Notes: generated by a model from the sequence alone, not told the origin. A stretch of 64,000 bases of DNA from Rothia sp. (in: high G+C Gram-positive bacteria) (GCA_030529845.1 JAUMWB010000001.1:496001-560000); one strand, 5' to 3'. Shown: positions 42,583-50,893, counted from the first letter of the stretch. Numbers and translations are program-made.

Positions 42583-43032
42583 ATGGCTGAATACAACCTT
42601 TACGGGTTCGGCTATGAGGGCAAAACCGCTGAAGAACTCATAGCCACCCTCAAAAACTATGAGATTGCAACCCTCGTTGACGTGCGACTGACCCCTATCT
42701 CCCGAAAGAAAGGGCTCTCAAAGACTAAGCTAGCGGCAGCAATAGAAGCCGCCGGGATGACTTACCTGCATCTTGCAGCCCTTGGCAACCCCAAGAGCAA
42801 CCGTGCAGGCTTCAGTACTCCCTACACAACCGAATGGGCTGTTGCCCGCCACAATTTCGAGCAAGTCCTTGAAAACGAGAACGCGCTGCTAGCCCTAGAA
42901 GAGATTCATCAGCTTCTCGAACACGGCAATGTCGGGCTCCTCTGCTTCGAGGCAAATACCAAGTGCTGCCACCGGGACGTCATCATGACCAAGATAGGCT
43001 CTACCGCAACACCACTCCTGCAGCTGGCGTAG
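42583..43032 (+). CDS. DUF488 family protein
   Basis: 149 residues. YGFGYEGKTAEELIATLKNY, LVDVRLTPISRKKGLSKTKL and CFEANTKCCHRDVI are the hallmarks of DUF488, a family of unknown biochemical role with conserved Cys/His and Arg residues. It ends 2 bp from the convergent neighbour. Its presence among prophage cargo genes suggests phage-host conflict. Confidence 0.8.
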   Translation: MAEYNLYGFGYEGKTAEELIATLKNYEIATLVDVRLTPISRKKGLSKTKLAAAIEAAGMTYLHLAALGNPKSNRAGFSTPYTTEWAVARHNFEQVLENENALLALEEIHQLLEHGNVGLLCFEANTKCCHRDVIMTKIGSTATPLLQLA

Positions 43033-43034
43033 AC

Positions 43035-43913
43035 TCATTTGGTGCGTTGCACCCCAAGCACACTGTAGGCGAGTGTGGCCTTGTGCTGGTTTCCGACATA
43101 GAGAACAGGCTTCTTTTCGGCGGCAAGCACGTTCCCCCAGCGGTTCTGGATTTCCCTCACTGTGTCAGCATCCGGCAACTCGGTGTGGCGGCGGGTAAAT
43201 GCCTCAAGTTCCCAATCCAGGAACGGCTGCCTGTGACCCGAGCACGTCTCACGTTGGCAGAGATATTTCATATGAACTGCAAACCGTGGTTCTTCAAGCT
43301 TGATGCGCTCAGGCTCGTCGTTCAGCAGATCCATTAGATCCCCTTGCCTAGCACTGTTTTCGATTGCCCTGCGCTGCTTTTCATTCCACCCAGGGAACGG
43401 ATGGATTTCTAGGCCGAGTATTTCGCGAGGCCGAATGACAGCCAATGAGGGGTAGAGCTTGTCTTTATCTGAGCTTCTGGCTATTTCGAGGATGTCACAC
43501 ATGCTCAGATCGCTAATCATCGGCTCAACGTATTTCATCCTCTGCTTGGGGGATGTGAGCGGACCACCTGGCTCAACCTCCAAGTTGTCTCGATCCGGCT
43601 TATAGCTCTCGGAGCGGAAGTCACCTTGTGCAGGAATAATCGGGACATTGACAAAGGTGTACTTTTTGAACTGCTTGTAGTGTTCTAGGCTTCTAAAGGG
43701 TATTGGGTAGAGTCTCACCCAGCGGTATTCCTCTTGGTCGACTCGGATTCCAGCTACGCAGACGGTATCGCCGTAAGAGGTGGAGGGTTCTGGGCGGGCC
43801 TTCACCAGAATCAAAACTCGTGCAGTCTCTCGCCGGGCTGTCCGGTCTTTCGGGTAGATGCGCTTAGCTGGGTGAGTGTGGGCTGGCAACTCAAAAAGTG
43901 AATCCTGGTTCAT
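43035..43913 (-). CDS. Probable dual-OB domain protein, convergent with DUF488
   Basis: 292 residues from ATG 43913, chosen because the upstream sequence (TTAATCGTATTCTTAACC) matches that of the next leftward gene. Two beta-rich domains (about 30-150 and 150-292) with VLILVKARPEPSTSYGDTVC and YRWVRLYPIPFRSL resemble proteins annotated as dual OB-containing that accompany DUF488 genes. Cys pairs occur in LCQRETCSGH. Nucleic-acid or nucleotide binding is plausible. Confidence 0.55.
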   Translation of the reverse strand: MNQDSLFELPAHTHPAKRIYPKDRTARRETARVLILVKARPEPSTSYGDTVCVAGIRVDQEEYRWVRLYPIPFRSLEHYKQFKKYTFVNVPIIPAQGDFRSESYKPDRDNLEVEPGGPLTSPKQRMKYVEPMISDLSMCDILEIARSSDKDKLYPSLAVIRPREILGLEIHPFPGWNEKQRRAIENSARQGDLMDLLNDEPERIKLEEPRFAVHMKYLCQRETCSGHRQPFLDWELEAFTRRHTELPDADTVREIQNRWGNVLAAEKKPVLYVGNQHKATLAYSVLGVQRTK

Positions 43914-43922
43914 GTGGTTAAG

Positions 43923-43939
43923 AATACGATTAAAAATCG
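43923..43939. promoter_or_regulatory. Prophage intergenic box, copy 1
   Basis: AATACGATTAAAAATCG, just upstream of the leftward dual-OB start. Weakest member of the six-copy set. Confidence 0.4.
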
Positions 43940-43992
43940 CTTCTTGGGCGTCTGCGCACAATGACCACGGTCCACCTCTAATGAAGGTTGCC

Positions 43993-44934
43993 CTAGCCGC
44001 CCATGATTTTTAATTCCCGCTGCCAGTCCCGGGTATTACCCAACCCTTCACGCATCTCTGCGCTCAGGTGACCAAACCTATCAGCCCATTTCTCCTCGCC
44101 TGGGTTCATCAGCTGGTTTTTCACGTAGATACTGTTGAGGGTCTTTGCCAGCCGGTAAATCTTGGGCATGGTGTCTCGAACTGCGTATCGGTCAGGCATT
44201 CCTATGCTGCTCTTGACCTGCAGATTACCCGATGACTTCGCCGCGCTCAGGGTCACCTCCGCCCGGCCTACCACACTAATATCCAATGCCACCATGGCCT
44301 CAAGGAAGGGAAGTAAGGACTTGGAATAGGACATCGTCAGGCCGCCGACCAGGTGCCCATCTGCATACCCAAAGACATACTTTTCAGCAGGCTCATTGGC
44401 TTTTTGGTGGCGTGCAGGCAGTAGAAGCACATCAAGGGTTCGGGTGATTGAATCCCCCGGCTCTGGCCTACCCAGCAACTCAGCAACAGGCTCTGCAGCT
44501 TCTTTCTTGCCGATAGAAAGCGTGGCAGAACCGTAATCACCTGCTAAATCTAGGCGGCGCTCAAAGGGGTGAAACTCTCCCACCGCTGCAAGAACTGAAA
44601 CAAATTCTAAGGCAACGGTGCTAATGGGTGATGGGATAAACTCCCCCTGGTCGTGTGCCCTCTTCCAGTTCTCATGCCCTTCTTCCCAGGCTCGTGTTGC
44701 TTCTACGAAGGTTTGGGCGCGAGCTTCTGCAAGGATGCGTGCTGCTTCTTCGTTGGCGAGCTCGATTTCATCGATGGTGGGCTGATGCCCTACTCTCGCT
44801 AGTTGCTGTTTGAGGTCAGCGTTCTCATTGGCTAAGCCTGCAATCTCTTGGGCCATAGCTTTCATGCGGGTGCCTTTGAGGCCTTTGCTGAAGGCTGCGA
44901 GTATCTGGTCTGCTGTGTAGGGCTGTACGGTCAT
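43993..44934 (-). CDS. Hypothetical prophage protein with coiled coil
   Basis: 313 residues. A helical N terminus (about 20-90, EIAGLANENADLKQQLARVG) is followed by a beta-rich domain (ALEFVSVLAAVGEFHPFERR and RTLDVLLLP). No family recognised. It lies 80 bp upstream of the dual-OB gene on the same strand with a matching promoter-like leader, so the two are probably co-regulated. Confidence 0.6.
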   Translation of the reverse strand: MTVQPYTADQILAAFSKGLKGTRMKAMAQEIAGLANENADLKQQLARVGHQPTIDEIELANEEAARILAEARAQTFVEATRAWEEGHENWKRAHDQGEFIPSPISTVALEFVSVLAAVGEFHPFERRLDLAGDYGSATLSIGKKEAAEPVAELLGRPEPGDSITRTLDVLLLPARHQKANEPAEKYVFGYADGHLVGGLTMSYSKSLLPFLEAMVALDISVVGRAEVTLSAAKSSGNLQVKSSIGMPDRYAVRDTMPKIYRLAKTLNSIYVKNQLMNPGEEKWADRFGHLSAEMREGLGNTRDWQRELKIMGG

Positions 44935-44942
44935 GGTTAAAA

Positions 44943-44958
44943 GATACGATTAACCGCG
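44943..44958. promoter_or_regulatory. Prophage intergenic box, copy 2
   Basis: GATACGATTAACCGCG, immediately upstream of the 313-residue leftward gene. Confidence 0.45.
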
Positions 44959-44964
44959 CTCGCT

Positions 44965-45016
44965 TGTGGCACATTACACGCAAAAGAAGCCCGCCGCCTT
45001 CCCAGGTAGCGGGCTT
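44965..45016. repeat. Direct repeat, left copy
   Basis: Matches 47857-47908 at 45 of 51 positions by eye. It includes GCACATTACACGCAAAAG and a hairpin AAGCCCGC/GCGGGCTT. Confidence 0.7.
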
Positions 45017-45063
45017 AAGCAGGGCAATCAGCCCTCATGCAGCTTCATCAAGCACCTGCATAA

Positions 45064-45288
45064 ATTCTGGGTGCGCTCGCTGAGATGATTCCTGTGGCCC
45101 GCAATACGCTTAGCCGGTGAGAGTCTGGGGCCTTCAAGCCGTCTGGTGACGGCCTAGACCGCCTAGCAGAAATTACGGCCGTTGACCGCACTTGGCTGGA
45201 GACCGGAATCGAGCCAGACGCCACAGGCGACCTGCCCGCCTCTCTCACGTTTCGCTGGACTCCCGGCGGCATCGAGGTAGAGCAGTAG
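45064..45288 (+). pseudogene. XRE regulator remnant, paralog of the 41.3 kb gene
   Basis: The frame reads GALAEMIPVARNTLSR, then TGA (45118-45120) where the relative has Trp, then ESGAFKPSGDGLDRLAEITA and ends FRWTPGGIEVEQ. It aligns along its length with the XRE protein at 41289-41600. The 5' part is missing (TAA at 45061). Confidence 0.65.
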
Positions 45289-45371
45289 ATTTTTAGCCCC
45301 TGAGAGGGCAGCAGAAAGCCCCGACCTGCATGCACAAATCGAGGCTTTGCTTCTAAATACTATGGCTTGCC

Positions 45372-47762
45372 TTATGCATACACAAATCGGCGTACATACC
45401 CGTCATAATTCGCTGTGTAAATTTCACCCGCAGCACCTATATCGAAGCTAGTACAAGTCATCGGCAGTTTCGTTAGGCCCTTCACGCCGCGCGCAGCAAG
45501 GTCTACGCAATGAATAAACACATTGGTTCGTACAAGCAATTGACCTGTGGGGGTTTCTTTAAGGGCCCCATACCCTGCGAAAGCGGTACGTGAAGTGGTG
45601 TAAACAAAGGTTCCCTGGCCCTTGTTGCCAGTAGGGATGACTTCAAAAGTTTGGGCGTCTAGCTCGAGAATCACGTTTGCGTCAGTAACCTGGGCACCAG
45701 AAGAGTTTGTAACGGTTACGTGGTGCCCGTACTGCGCTAACACGAAGATACGACCAGAGGAATGTCTCAAGATATCCCAGACAGCTTTCACGCCAGCTGG
45801 CAGCTTCACTGCCTTAGTTACTGCCCCTAGCATCTGAGTATCCTTGTTATAAGGCAGAACCGCAATCACGGCGTCCTGTTCAACATCACGCGCTGCGGAT
45901 GTTGCGGAGTTCTCCAAGCGGGTATTGCCACCAGCAAGGACGGTATCTCCCTTGGAGCTGGGTACGCTACAAACAGCAGTAATGTTCTGCTGAGGGATAA
46001 CCGCAGTGTCTGGGTAAGCCGTCATAGTGGGAGTAGTAGCGGTATCCTGCGCCTTGAAAATCGCCAGCCCTGCTGCGCCTTCGTTGAACTTGCCGGTAGC
46101 TCCATATAGTGTGTTGCCGTCGGACAGATAGGTTTGGCATACTAGCCGTGCTGCTTTGGGGTCTCCGTTGTCTTTGGCCAGAGGCTTGTCAGAAGTCTGC
46201 GAATCATCAGAGTATGCATAAGCATTGATAAGTTGTGCGCCGCCACCGGAGTAAGTGCCCGTTGTGATAAGCCCATCTGGGCGGTGGCCAAATGATTCAA
46301 TCTGCGATGATTCGTAGCCAGGGCGTCCTGGAGAAGACTGAAGCCGAATACGGGTATTGTTTGAGCTAGCAGATACAGCATGCGGGTTATCGATGAGGCC
46401 GATACGTTGGTCTTGTATCCATTTGGGTGCGAAGGCTAGCATCTGAGGGTTATTGCCCACGGCAGGAACATGAATGATGTGGTAAAGCTGGGTGCGGGTA
46501 GCAGGAACAAGAGTTGGAGTTGTTATCCTCTGAAAAGGTTCTTCTACAGAAGCGTCCTCGAAGGAAATAGACCCCGGTCCCAGTGAGGATACTACTACCC
46601 CATCTTGGAAGGTAGTTATAGCGCAAGTCTTGCCATCGATAGTGAGTAGAGGTGTCTGGCGGACTAGAGTACCTGGCCCGGCGTTACCGACGTAAACCAG
46701 AGAATCATGCGGGTTACGGGCGTTCATGTCCAGACGAACAAGATACCATGTAGAACCATGTTTTTTACGGGTAATAATTGAGTGCCGGTCAGCCGTAGCA
46801 ATTTGGTTTAGCTCAAACGCTGTTCCTAGTATTTTGGGCTTAGTAGAAAGCCCGATTGTATCAACGCGAATACGCACGGCAACAGTACCGTTAATACGAG
46901 CTACTAGCAAAGGCCCCTGAGCGCTATCAGTGATTAAAAGCTGAAAAGGCTGGTAATCGCTGGGGGCAACTGTGCTCTGTGCGGTGTCCGGGGTTAGGTT
47001 CTCAAAATCGTTTAACTCCAGTGGGCGGTCTGTATTAGCTGCCTCATCGAGTGCAGATTCGTTGATTCGGTACAGGCCTGCTTTCTCACCGCGTACTCCT
47101 ACATAGAGGAAGCCTTGGTGGAAGGCGGTTGAAAGAATGTCAGATTCGGCTCCAAAGGGCTGGCCGTATGAAGTCCAGATATTGGTGTTGGGGTTTGACG
47201 AGTTAGGTGGGAGGATAAAGCGGCATAAGCGCCCGTCTGAATCTCCTATGTAGGATTTATCAAGGCCTGCGGGCCAGGTGGAAGAACCTATCGCGATGTT
47301 TGAAAGCTGCCCGTAGACGGATTCTCTGCCGGGGCGTGTATCGCGTTTGTAGGTTATTGCCTTGAGAGTATTGGAGTTGAAGTGGATGACAAGGCCGCTG
47401 GCGCCTATTGTCACGGTTTGGCGGTTGGGATAGGTGATAAATGCTTCAGGGCGATCATAGTCCTGGTGGAAGGGTTCAAAGGCGGCGATTTGTTCACCGG
47501 TGAGCAGGTTTGCTGCTGAGAAACGGGCGGCTATACCTTCCGAGTATGTAAAACAGATAGGTGCTTTGACGGCTGAGGACCAGACTACGCCTGCGCCGTA
47601 GTCGAGGTCGAGAGTAGCTGGGATATGTCCGATGATAGTTTCTGAGGTCGGTGGTTTAGAGTAGTCGAGGTTGCTGGCCTGTGCGGGCGCTACTGCATTC
47701 CCGAGAGTGGTTGCTATAAGCGGGGTCATGATGGCGGCGCGGCGGGATACGTGAAGAGACAT
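45372..47762 (-). CDS. Tat-exported beta-propeller-like protein carried in the prophage
   Basis: 796 residues. A twin-arginine signal (SRRAAIMTPLIATTLGN) with cleavage near AQASN (30). The rest is made of repeated four-stranded blade-like segments (such as SYIGDSDGRLCRFILP and GFLYVGVRGEKAGLYRI), suggesting one or two seven-bladed propellers. No enzyme motif seen. GGAGGG precedes the ATG. It lies on the leftward strand between near-identical direct repeats, unlike phage structural genes, and is probably cargo (a moron) that alters the host surface. Confidence 0.7.
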   Translation of the reverse strand: MSLHVSRRAAIMTPLIATTLGNAVAPAQASNLDYSKPPTSETIIGHIPATLDLDYGAGVVWSSAVKAPICFTYSEGIAARFSAANLLTGEQIAAFEPFHQDYDRPEAFITYPNRQTVTIGASGLVIHFNSNTLKAITYKRDTRPGRESVYGQLSNIAIGSSTWPAGLDKSYIGDSDGRLCRFILPPNSSNPNTNIWTSYGQPFGAESDILSTAFHQGFLYVGVRGEKAGLYRINESALDEAANTDRPLELNDFENLTPDTAQSTVAPSDYQPFQLLITDSAQGPLLVARINGTVAVRIRVDTIGLSTKPKILGTAFELNQIATADRHSIITRKKHGSTWYLVRLDMNARNPHDSLVYVGNAGPGTLVRQTPLLTIDGKTCAITTFQDGVVVSSLGPGSISFEDASVEEPFQRITTPTLVPATRTQLYHIIHVPAVGNNPQMLAFAPKWIQDQRIGLIDNPHAVSASSNNTRIRLQSSPGRPGYESSQIESFGHRPDGLITTGTYSGGGAQLINAYAYSDDSQTSDKPLAKDNGDPKAARLVCQTYLSDGNTLYGATGKFNEGAAGLAIFKAQDTATTPTMTAYPDTAVIPQQNITAVCSVPSSKGDTVLAGGNTRLENSATSAARDVEQDAVIAVLPYNKDTQMLGAVTKAVKLPAGVKAVWDILRHSSGRIFVLAQYGHHVTVTNSSGAQVTDANVILELDAQTFEVIPTGNKGQGTFVYTTSRTAFAGYGALKETPTGQLLVRTNVFIHCVDLAARGVKGLTKLPMTCTSFDIGAAGEIYTANYDGYVRRFVYA

Positions 47763-47856
47763 GGGAGGGTGTTCTTTCTGCCTGGGATAGATAGGTGACC
47801 GGACAACAGGGGCCGATGTGGTGGAGGTGGCGTCAATTAACTACACGCTAAACGCA

Positions 47857-47908
47857 TGTGGCACGTTACACGCAAAAGATGCCCACCACCTTCCCCGGTG
47901 GCGGGCTC
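47857..47908. repeat. Direct repeat, right copy
   Basis: Partner of 44965-45016, lying upstream of the propeller gene. Confidence 0.7.
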
Positions 47909-47925
47909 CCCTTATTCCCACCCCC

Positions 47926-48339
47926 CTAGGCCACCTCGTCTAGTTCGATGAGTTCGACTCCGTGTGCTCGTACCCAGGCGTTGAGGATTCGGTTGGTGAT
48001 GCCTAGCTCGCGGGCTACTTTGGCGCCGTCGTCGGGGTACATGGTGGCTGCTTGGCGGAAGGCCGCCGGGTCGATGAGCAGTTCAGCTGCTTGCAGGTCT
48101 CGCTTTGCTTCGATGGTCGGTGAGCTGAGCACGTGCAGGTAGGGTTCGTCCCCTGCTATGACGTGCATGAGGTCGTGGGTGATTGCGCAGCGCTCTTGTG
48201 TTTGGGATAGGCGGGTATCGACGATGATTTTCGCCCCGTCCCAGTAGGCGTGGAGTCCGCCGGCGAGTTTGCGGTAGACGATGGGGACGCCGAGTTCTTC
48301 GGCGAGGGTGTAGGGGTCTTTAGTCGTCGATGTAATCAA
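47926..48339 (-). CDS. ImmA/IrrE-family metallopeptidase
   Basis: 137 residues from TTG 48339 with AGGAGAAGG upstream. ImmA-type proteases cleave the phage repressor to induce excision. The zinc motif reads HDLMH at about 55-59, where HExxH is usual; Asp replaces the catalytic Glu, so activity is uncertain. The paired XRE repressor lies directly upstream, the usual ImmR-ImmA order. Confidence 0.8.
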   Translation of the reverse strand: MITSTTKDPYTLAEELGVPIVYRKLAGGLHAYWDGAKIIVDTRLSQTQERCAITHDLMHVIAGDEPYLHVLSSPTIEAKRDLQAAELLIDPAAFRQAATMYPDDGAKVARELGITNRILNAWVRAHGVELIELDEVA

Positions 48340-48400
48340 CGCCCTTCTCCTCGTCTGTTTCGTAGGCGGCTAGGGTGTAGCCGTCGCGGGTGGCGGGGAC

Positions 48401-48724
48401 TCATTCGCCGGCGGAGTTGTAGCGACCGGACGGACGCTGGGGTTTGGCTTGTTCTTGCTGGGCCAGGACGGCACGCTCGGCAATTCCAATAATCTCTGAT
48501 GGGGATATTCCAAGCGCCTTGCAAATCAAATCCAATTCGTTCGTGTTGATGGGCGCTTCGTCTCGGTTCACAGTCCTGCTCAACCGGCTACGGCTAATGC
48601 CCGTGACAGCTTCTAGCGTTCGTAGATTTTCACCTCGGCGAGTCATCCATACCCGAATCTCTTCATTCAGGCGGCTACTGAAGGCATTTGCAAGGCCGGC
48701 GGCCTTTCTATTTCCTGTTTCCAT
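48401..48724 (-). CDS. XRE-family prophage repressor (ImmR-like)
   Basis: 107 residues. HTH at about 27-75 (LRTLEAVTGISRSRLSRTVN). ATG 48724 lies six bases after a TATTCT -10, consistent with a leaderless transcript; ATG 48742 is an alternative. Divergent from the Cro-like gene, with a GTCTC palindrome between them. Confidence 0.82.
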   Translation of the reverse strand: METGNRKAAGLANAFSSRLNEEIRVWMTRRGENLRTLEAVTGISRSRLSRTVNRDEAPINTNELDLICKALGISPSEIIGIAERAVLAQQEQAKPQRPSGRYNSAGE

Positions 48725-48766
48725 AGCTTCAGAATACACCAAATACAGAAAAAATCTCAGAATAGC

Positions 48767-48796
48767 TTGACTTGTCTCTAAATTGAGACATAAGAT
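48767..48796 (+). promoter_or_regulatory. Early rightward promoter with embedded operator
   Basis: -35 TTGACT (48767-48772), -10 TAAGAT (48791-48796). Between them is a perfect palindrome TGTCTC (48773-48778) / GAGACA (48785-48790), so repressor binding would block RNA polymerase. Confidence 0.7.
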
Positions 48797-48817
48797 GAAG
48801 CTATCAAAGGAGGAAGC

Positions 48818-49054
48818 ATGGCAACCCTAAATCAAACTATCGCTGAGAACATCAGCATTGCCCTCGCAAAAACGGGTGAAACACAGACTCACCTAGCAAA
48901 TGCGGTCGGCATCGACAAAAGTCGCATGTCGCGCATTCTGGCCGATGAATCACCAGTTTCAGCCATAGAACTCTTCGCAATCGCATGCCACTTCGGCGTC
49001 CCAGCTCAGTGGTTCAGCAAACCTCGCCTCGAAGAGCTTGCAGTGGCAGCCTAA
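48818..49054 (+). CDS. Cro-like helix-turn-helix protein
   Basis: 78 residues with HTH at about 20-55 (ETQTHLANAVGIDKSRMSRI). AAAGGAGG upstream. First gene of the rightward early operon and divergent from the repressor, the typical Cro position. Operators lie on both sides of it. Confidence 0.8.
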   Translation: MATLNQTIAENISIALAKTGETQTHLANAVGIDKSRMSRILADESPVSAIELFAIACHFGVPAQWFSKPRLEELAVAA

Positions 49055-49067
49055 TTTTTTACCCATA

Positions 49068-49084
49068 TGTCTCTATTTAGAGAC
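49068..49084. promoter_or_regulatory. Second GTCTC operator
   Basis: GTCTCTATTTAGAGAC (49069-49084), a perfect palindrome with the same half-site as the operator at 48773-48790. Confidence 0.65.
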
Positions 49085-49132
49085 TTACTGGCGCTCGCCG
49101 ACCACCACCGTCCCCTGAAAGGAGACTCCAAA

Positions 49133-49417
49133 GTGAAAACCAGCGAACAGATACTCAAACTGGGCTTGCTCGGCTCCAACCTCATGGAACTGTGGCAAAA
49201 GCACTCAGAACTAAGCACCCCACCGTTCACCGACCCCACCATCGAAGCAGTAGAGCAAGACCTACTTACTGAGATGAAGAGGATTGCTGCTGACGTTTTA
49301 GATTCTCTCGAACACGCCCCTCAAGAACCTCACCACGCTGATCACGTAGCCCCCGAGCCAAAGACTCCATCGCTTCTGCTAGATTCCGCTCTCCCTCAGA
49401 CTGCGCATTCAACTTAG
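49133..49417 (+). CDS. Small hypothetical early protein
   Basis: 94 residues from GTG 49133 with AAGGAG eight bases upstream. The longer frame from 49067 would begin inside the operator and is rejected. Helical, acidic C-terminal half. No family recognised. Confidence 0.55.
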   Translation: MKTSEQILKLGLLGSNLMELWQKHSELSTPPFTDPTIEAVEQDLLTEMKRIAADVLDSLEHAPQEPHHADHVAPEPKTPSLLLDSALPQTAHST

Positions 49418-49533
49418 CCCGGGTTGCCTGCAGCCAAGCGTTATTGAAGTTTCGGTAGACCTTGTCCTGCACAAAAAGGCTATGCACTAGCCAACTCCTT
49501 ACTACTCAAAGACTCTGCACCAGAGTCACCTAA

Positions 49534-49554
49534 TTATCCGATTAACCCCACCCG
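49534..49554. promoter_or_regulatory. Prophage intergenic box, copy 3
   Basis: TTATCCGATTAACCCCACCC, 13 bp before the HNH start and its GAAAGGA site. Confidence 0.5.
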
Positions 49555-49566
49555 AAAGGAAAACCC

Positions 49567-50070
49567 ATGCCCTGGCCCACCTCACGAAAAGCCACTGCAC
49601 AAGACCGCCGTGTAGCCCTCATCGGGCTAAAAGCCGACATGGAAAAACTGTCCTGTCTCGTCAATGAAGCAACCTACAAGGAAGAGTACCTCAACGAATA
49701 CTGGGAAGAAATCATTGAAGAAACAGCACTGCTCAAGCGACGACTCATCACCCGCCCAGAACGGGACTGGGACCAGACCCGGCAAAAGGACACCAGGAAC
49801 CGCCAGCTCACCCAGGCCGTTCGCGAACGAGACGGAGAAACCTGCCGCTACTGCGGGGACACCGTCACCTGGACAGACCGCAAATCCAGCGCCGCCGCCA
49901 CCTACTCCCACGTCAATGTTGGCCAGGGAGCAAAAACACCCGAAGACATGGTGGTCTCCTGTAAATCCTGCAACAAGCAACGGTCACAAGACCATGCAGA
50001 GGGCAAGACTCCCAAGGCTCCTAATCCTCTTCCCGAGTCGGCAAAGGATTCCAGTAATGGTCAAAAATGA
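49567..50070 (+). CDS. HNH endonuclease domain protein
   Basis: 167 residues beginning MPWPTSRK, GAAAGGA upstream. A helical N-terminal region (about 1-85) precedes an HNH/zinc module: CRYCGD, YSHVNVGQGAKTPEDMV and CKSCNKQR. The same module occurs in the larger protein at 56611-57609, so the two are paralogous. Possibly a homing or phage-packaging nuclease. Its 3' end overlaps a leftward gene. Confidence 0.75.
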   Translation: MPWPTSRKATAQDRRVALIGLKADMEKLSCLVNEATYKEEYLNEYWEEIIEETALLKRRLITRPERDWDQTRQKDTRNRQLTQAVRERDGETCRYCGDTVTWTDRKSSAAATYSHVNVGQGAKTPEDMVVSCKSCNKQRSQDHAEGKTPKAPNPLPESAKDSSNGQK

Positions 50071-50362
50071 AGCACCTGTCTTCTAAGAAAGTCAGGTCAA
50101 AGACCCTCACCAGCTCGTCAAAATCAGCAGGGTCATAGCCGTCAGGCACATCAAATTCATAAATATCTACCCCGTACAAAACAACCGCCCTACCGGCGTT
50201 CGACTCCAAATCATCAAGGTGGACAACCACCAAAGGAGCCCAATCCTTCCGTCTGTCATTGAGCCTTGCGTAGTGCTGAACAAAAGCCACTACCTCAGCC
50301 GGGGCCTCCAGTAAAGCCGTTACGGGCCGGGGAGTTATCCCTAATGAAACCGATTCGCACAA
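50021..50362 (-). CDS. Hypothetical leftward cargo protein A
   Basis: 113 residues from TTG 50362, with GGAGG just upstream. An acidic alpha/beta protein (VVVHLDDLESNAGRAVVLYG, DVPDGYDPADFDELVRVFDL). Distantly similar in layout to the next leftward gene. Overlaps the HNH gene 3' end by 50 bp. No family recognised. Confidence 0.5.
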   Translation of the reverse strand: MCESVSLGITPRPVTALLEAPAEVVAFVQHYARLNDRRKDWAPLVVVHLDDLESNAGRAVVLYGVDIYEFDVPDGYDPADFDELVRVFDLTFLEDRCFIFDHYWNPLPTREED

Positions 50363-50410
50363 TAAACCTCCACATACTAGCCAGCTACAGCCCTTGTAGC
50401 TCGCATCCAG

Positions 50411-50430
50411 TATCTCGTTAATCCGTCCGG
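50411..50430. promoter_or_regulatory. Prophage intergenic box, copy 4
   Basis: TATCTCGTTAATCCGTCCGG. Followed rightward by a GAAAGGAG site and an ATGCCCTGGC start-like relic; leftward by the cargo A gene. Confidence 0.55.
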
Positions 50431-50487
50431 CGCGGAAGAGCCGGAGCGCGGACGTCCGCCCCGAAAGGAGCAAACCCTATGCCCTGG

Positions 50488-50844
50488 CTACGAATCAGCA
50501 CCAGCCACGTCAACAACCGGCAGGGCACGCAACGGCTCCATCTCACTACTCAGAATTACCAGCCCATGCAAATCAAGAGTTTCACCAAACACATCGTCAT
50601 AGACCTTGGTCCTCTCAGAGGAAAAGCCCCGCTGATACTCAAACTCATACGTTGTGTGCCGGTTCAACACAATCACACGAGCTCTGCACCCATGGCAAAG
50701 AACCAAAGAGAAACGATCCCCACCACCCAGCAAGTACCTCTCCAGGGCACCATGCAAAGCCTGAGCAACTTCACTCGAACACGAAAAGCGAAGCGGAGAG
50801 CCACCAGCCACGTGGAACACGACTACAGCTTCTTTATCTGACAC
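50488..50844 (-). CDS. Hypothetical leftward cargo protein B
   Basis: 118 residues from GTG 50844 with GAGGAGG upstream. Small alpha/beta protein (EAVVVFHVAGGSPLRFSCSS, then ALERYLLGGGDRFSLVLCHG). No family recognised. Lies between two copies of the intergenic box. Confidence 0.55.
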   Translation of the reverse strand: MSDKEAVVVFHVAGGSPLRFSCSSEVAQALHGALERYLLGGGDRFSLVLCHGCRARVIVLNRHTTYEFEYQRGFSSERTKVYDDVFGETLDLHGLVILSSEMEPLRALPVVDVAGADS

Positions 50845-50873
50845 AAAGACCTCCTCAAAATCCAGGTCTTAAG

Positions 50874-50893
50874 TATCTCGTTAACCTGCCCGG
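50874..50893. promoter_or_regulatory. Prophage intergenic box, copy 5
   Basis: TATCTCGTTAACCTGCCCGG, 29 bp upstream of the leftward cargo B start and 53 bp before the rightward GTG 50947. Confidence 0.55.

Noticed and set aside
45048-45335. Leftward 95-residue frame
   Set aside because: Antisense to the XRE remnant, whose protein-level similarity to the 41.3 kb regulator is clear.
50479-50841. Rightward 120-residue frame with a good GAAAGGAG site and MPW start
   Set aside because: Only the first ten bases copy the HNH gene start; the rest is antisense to leftward cargo B and has low-complexity shadow composition. Treated as a relic of the start module.
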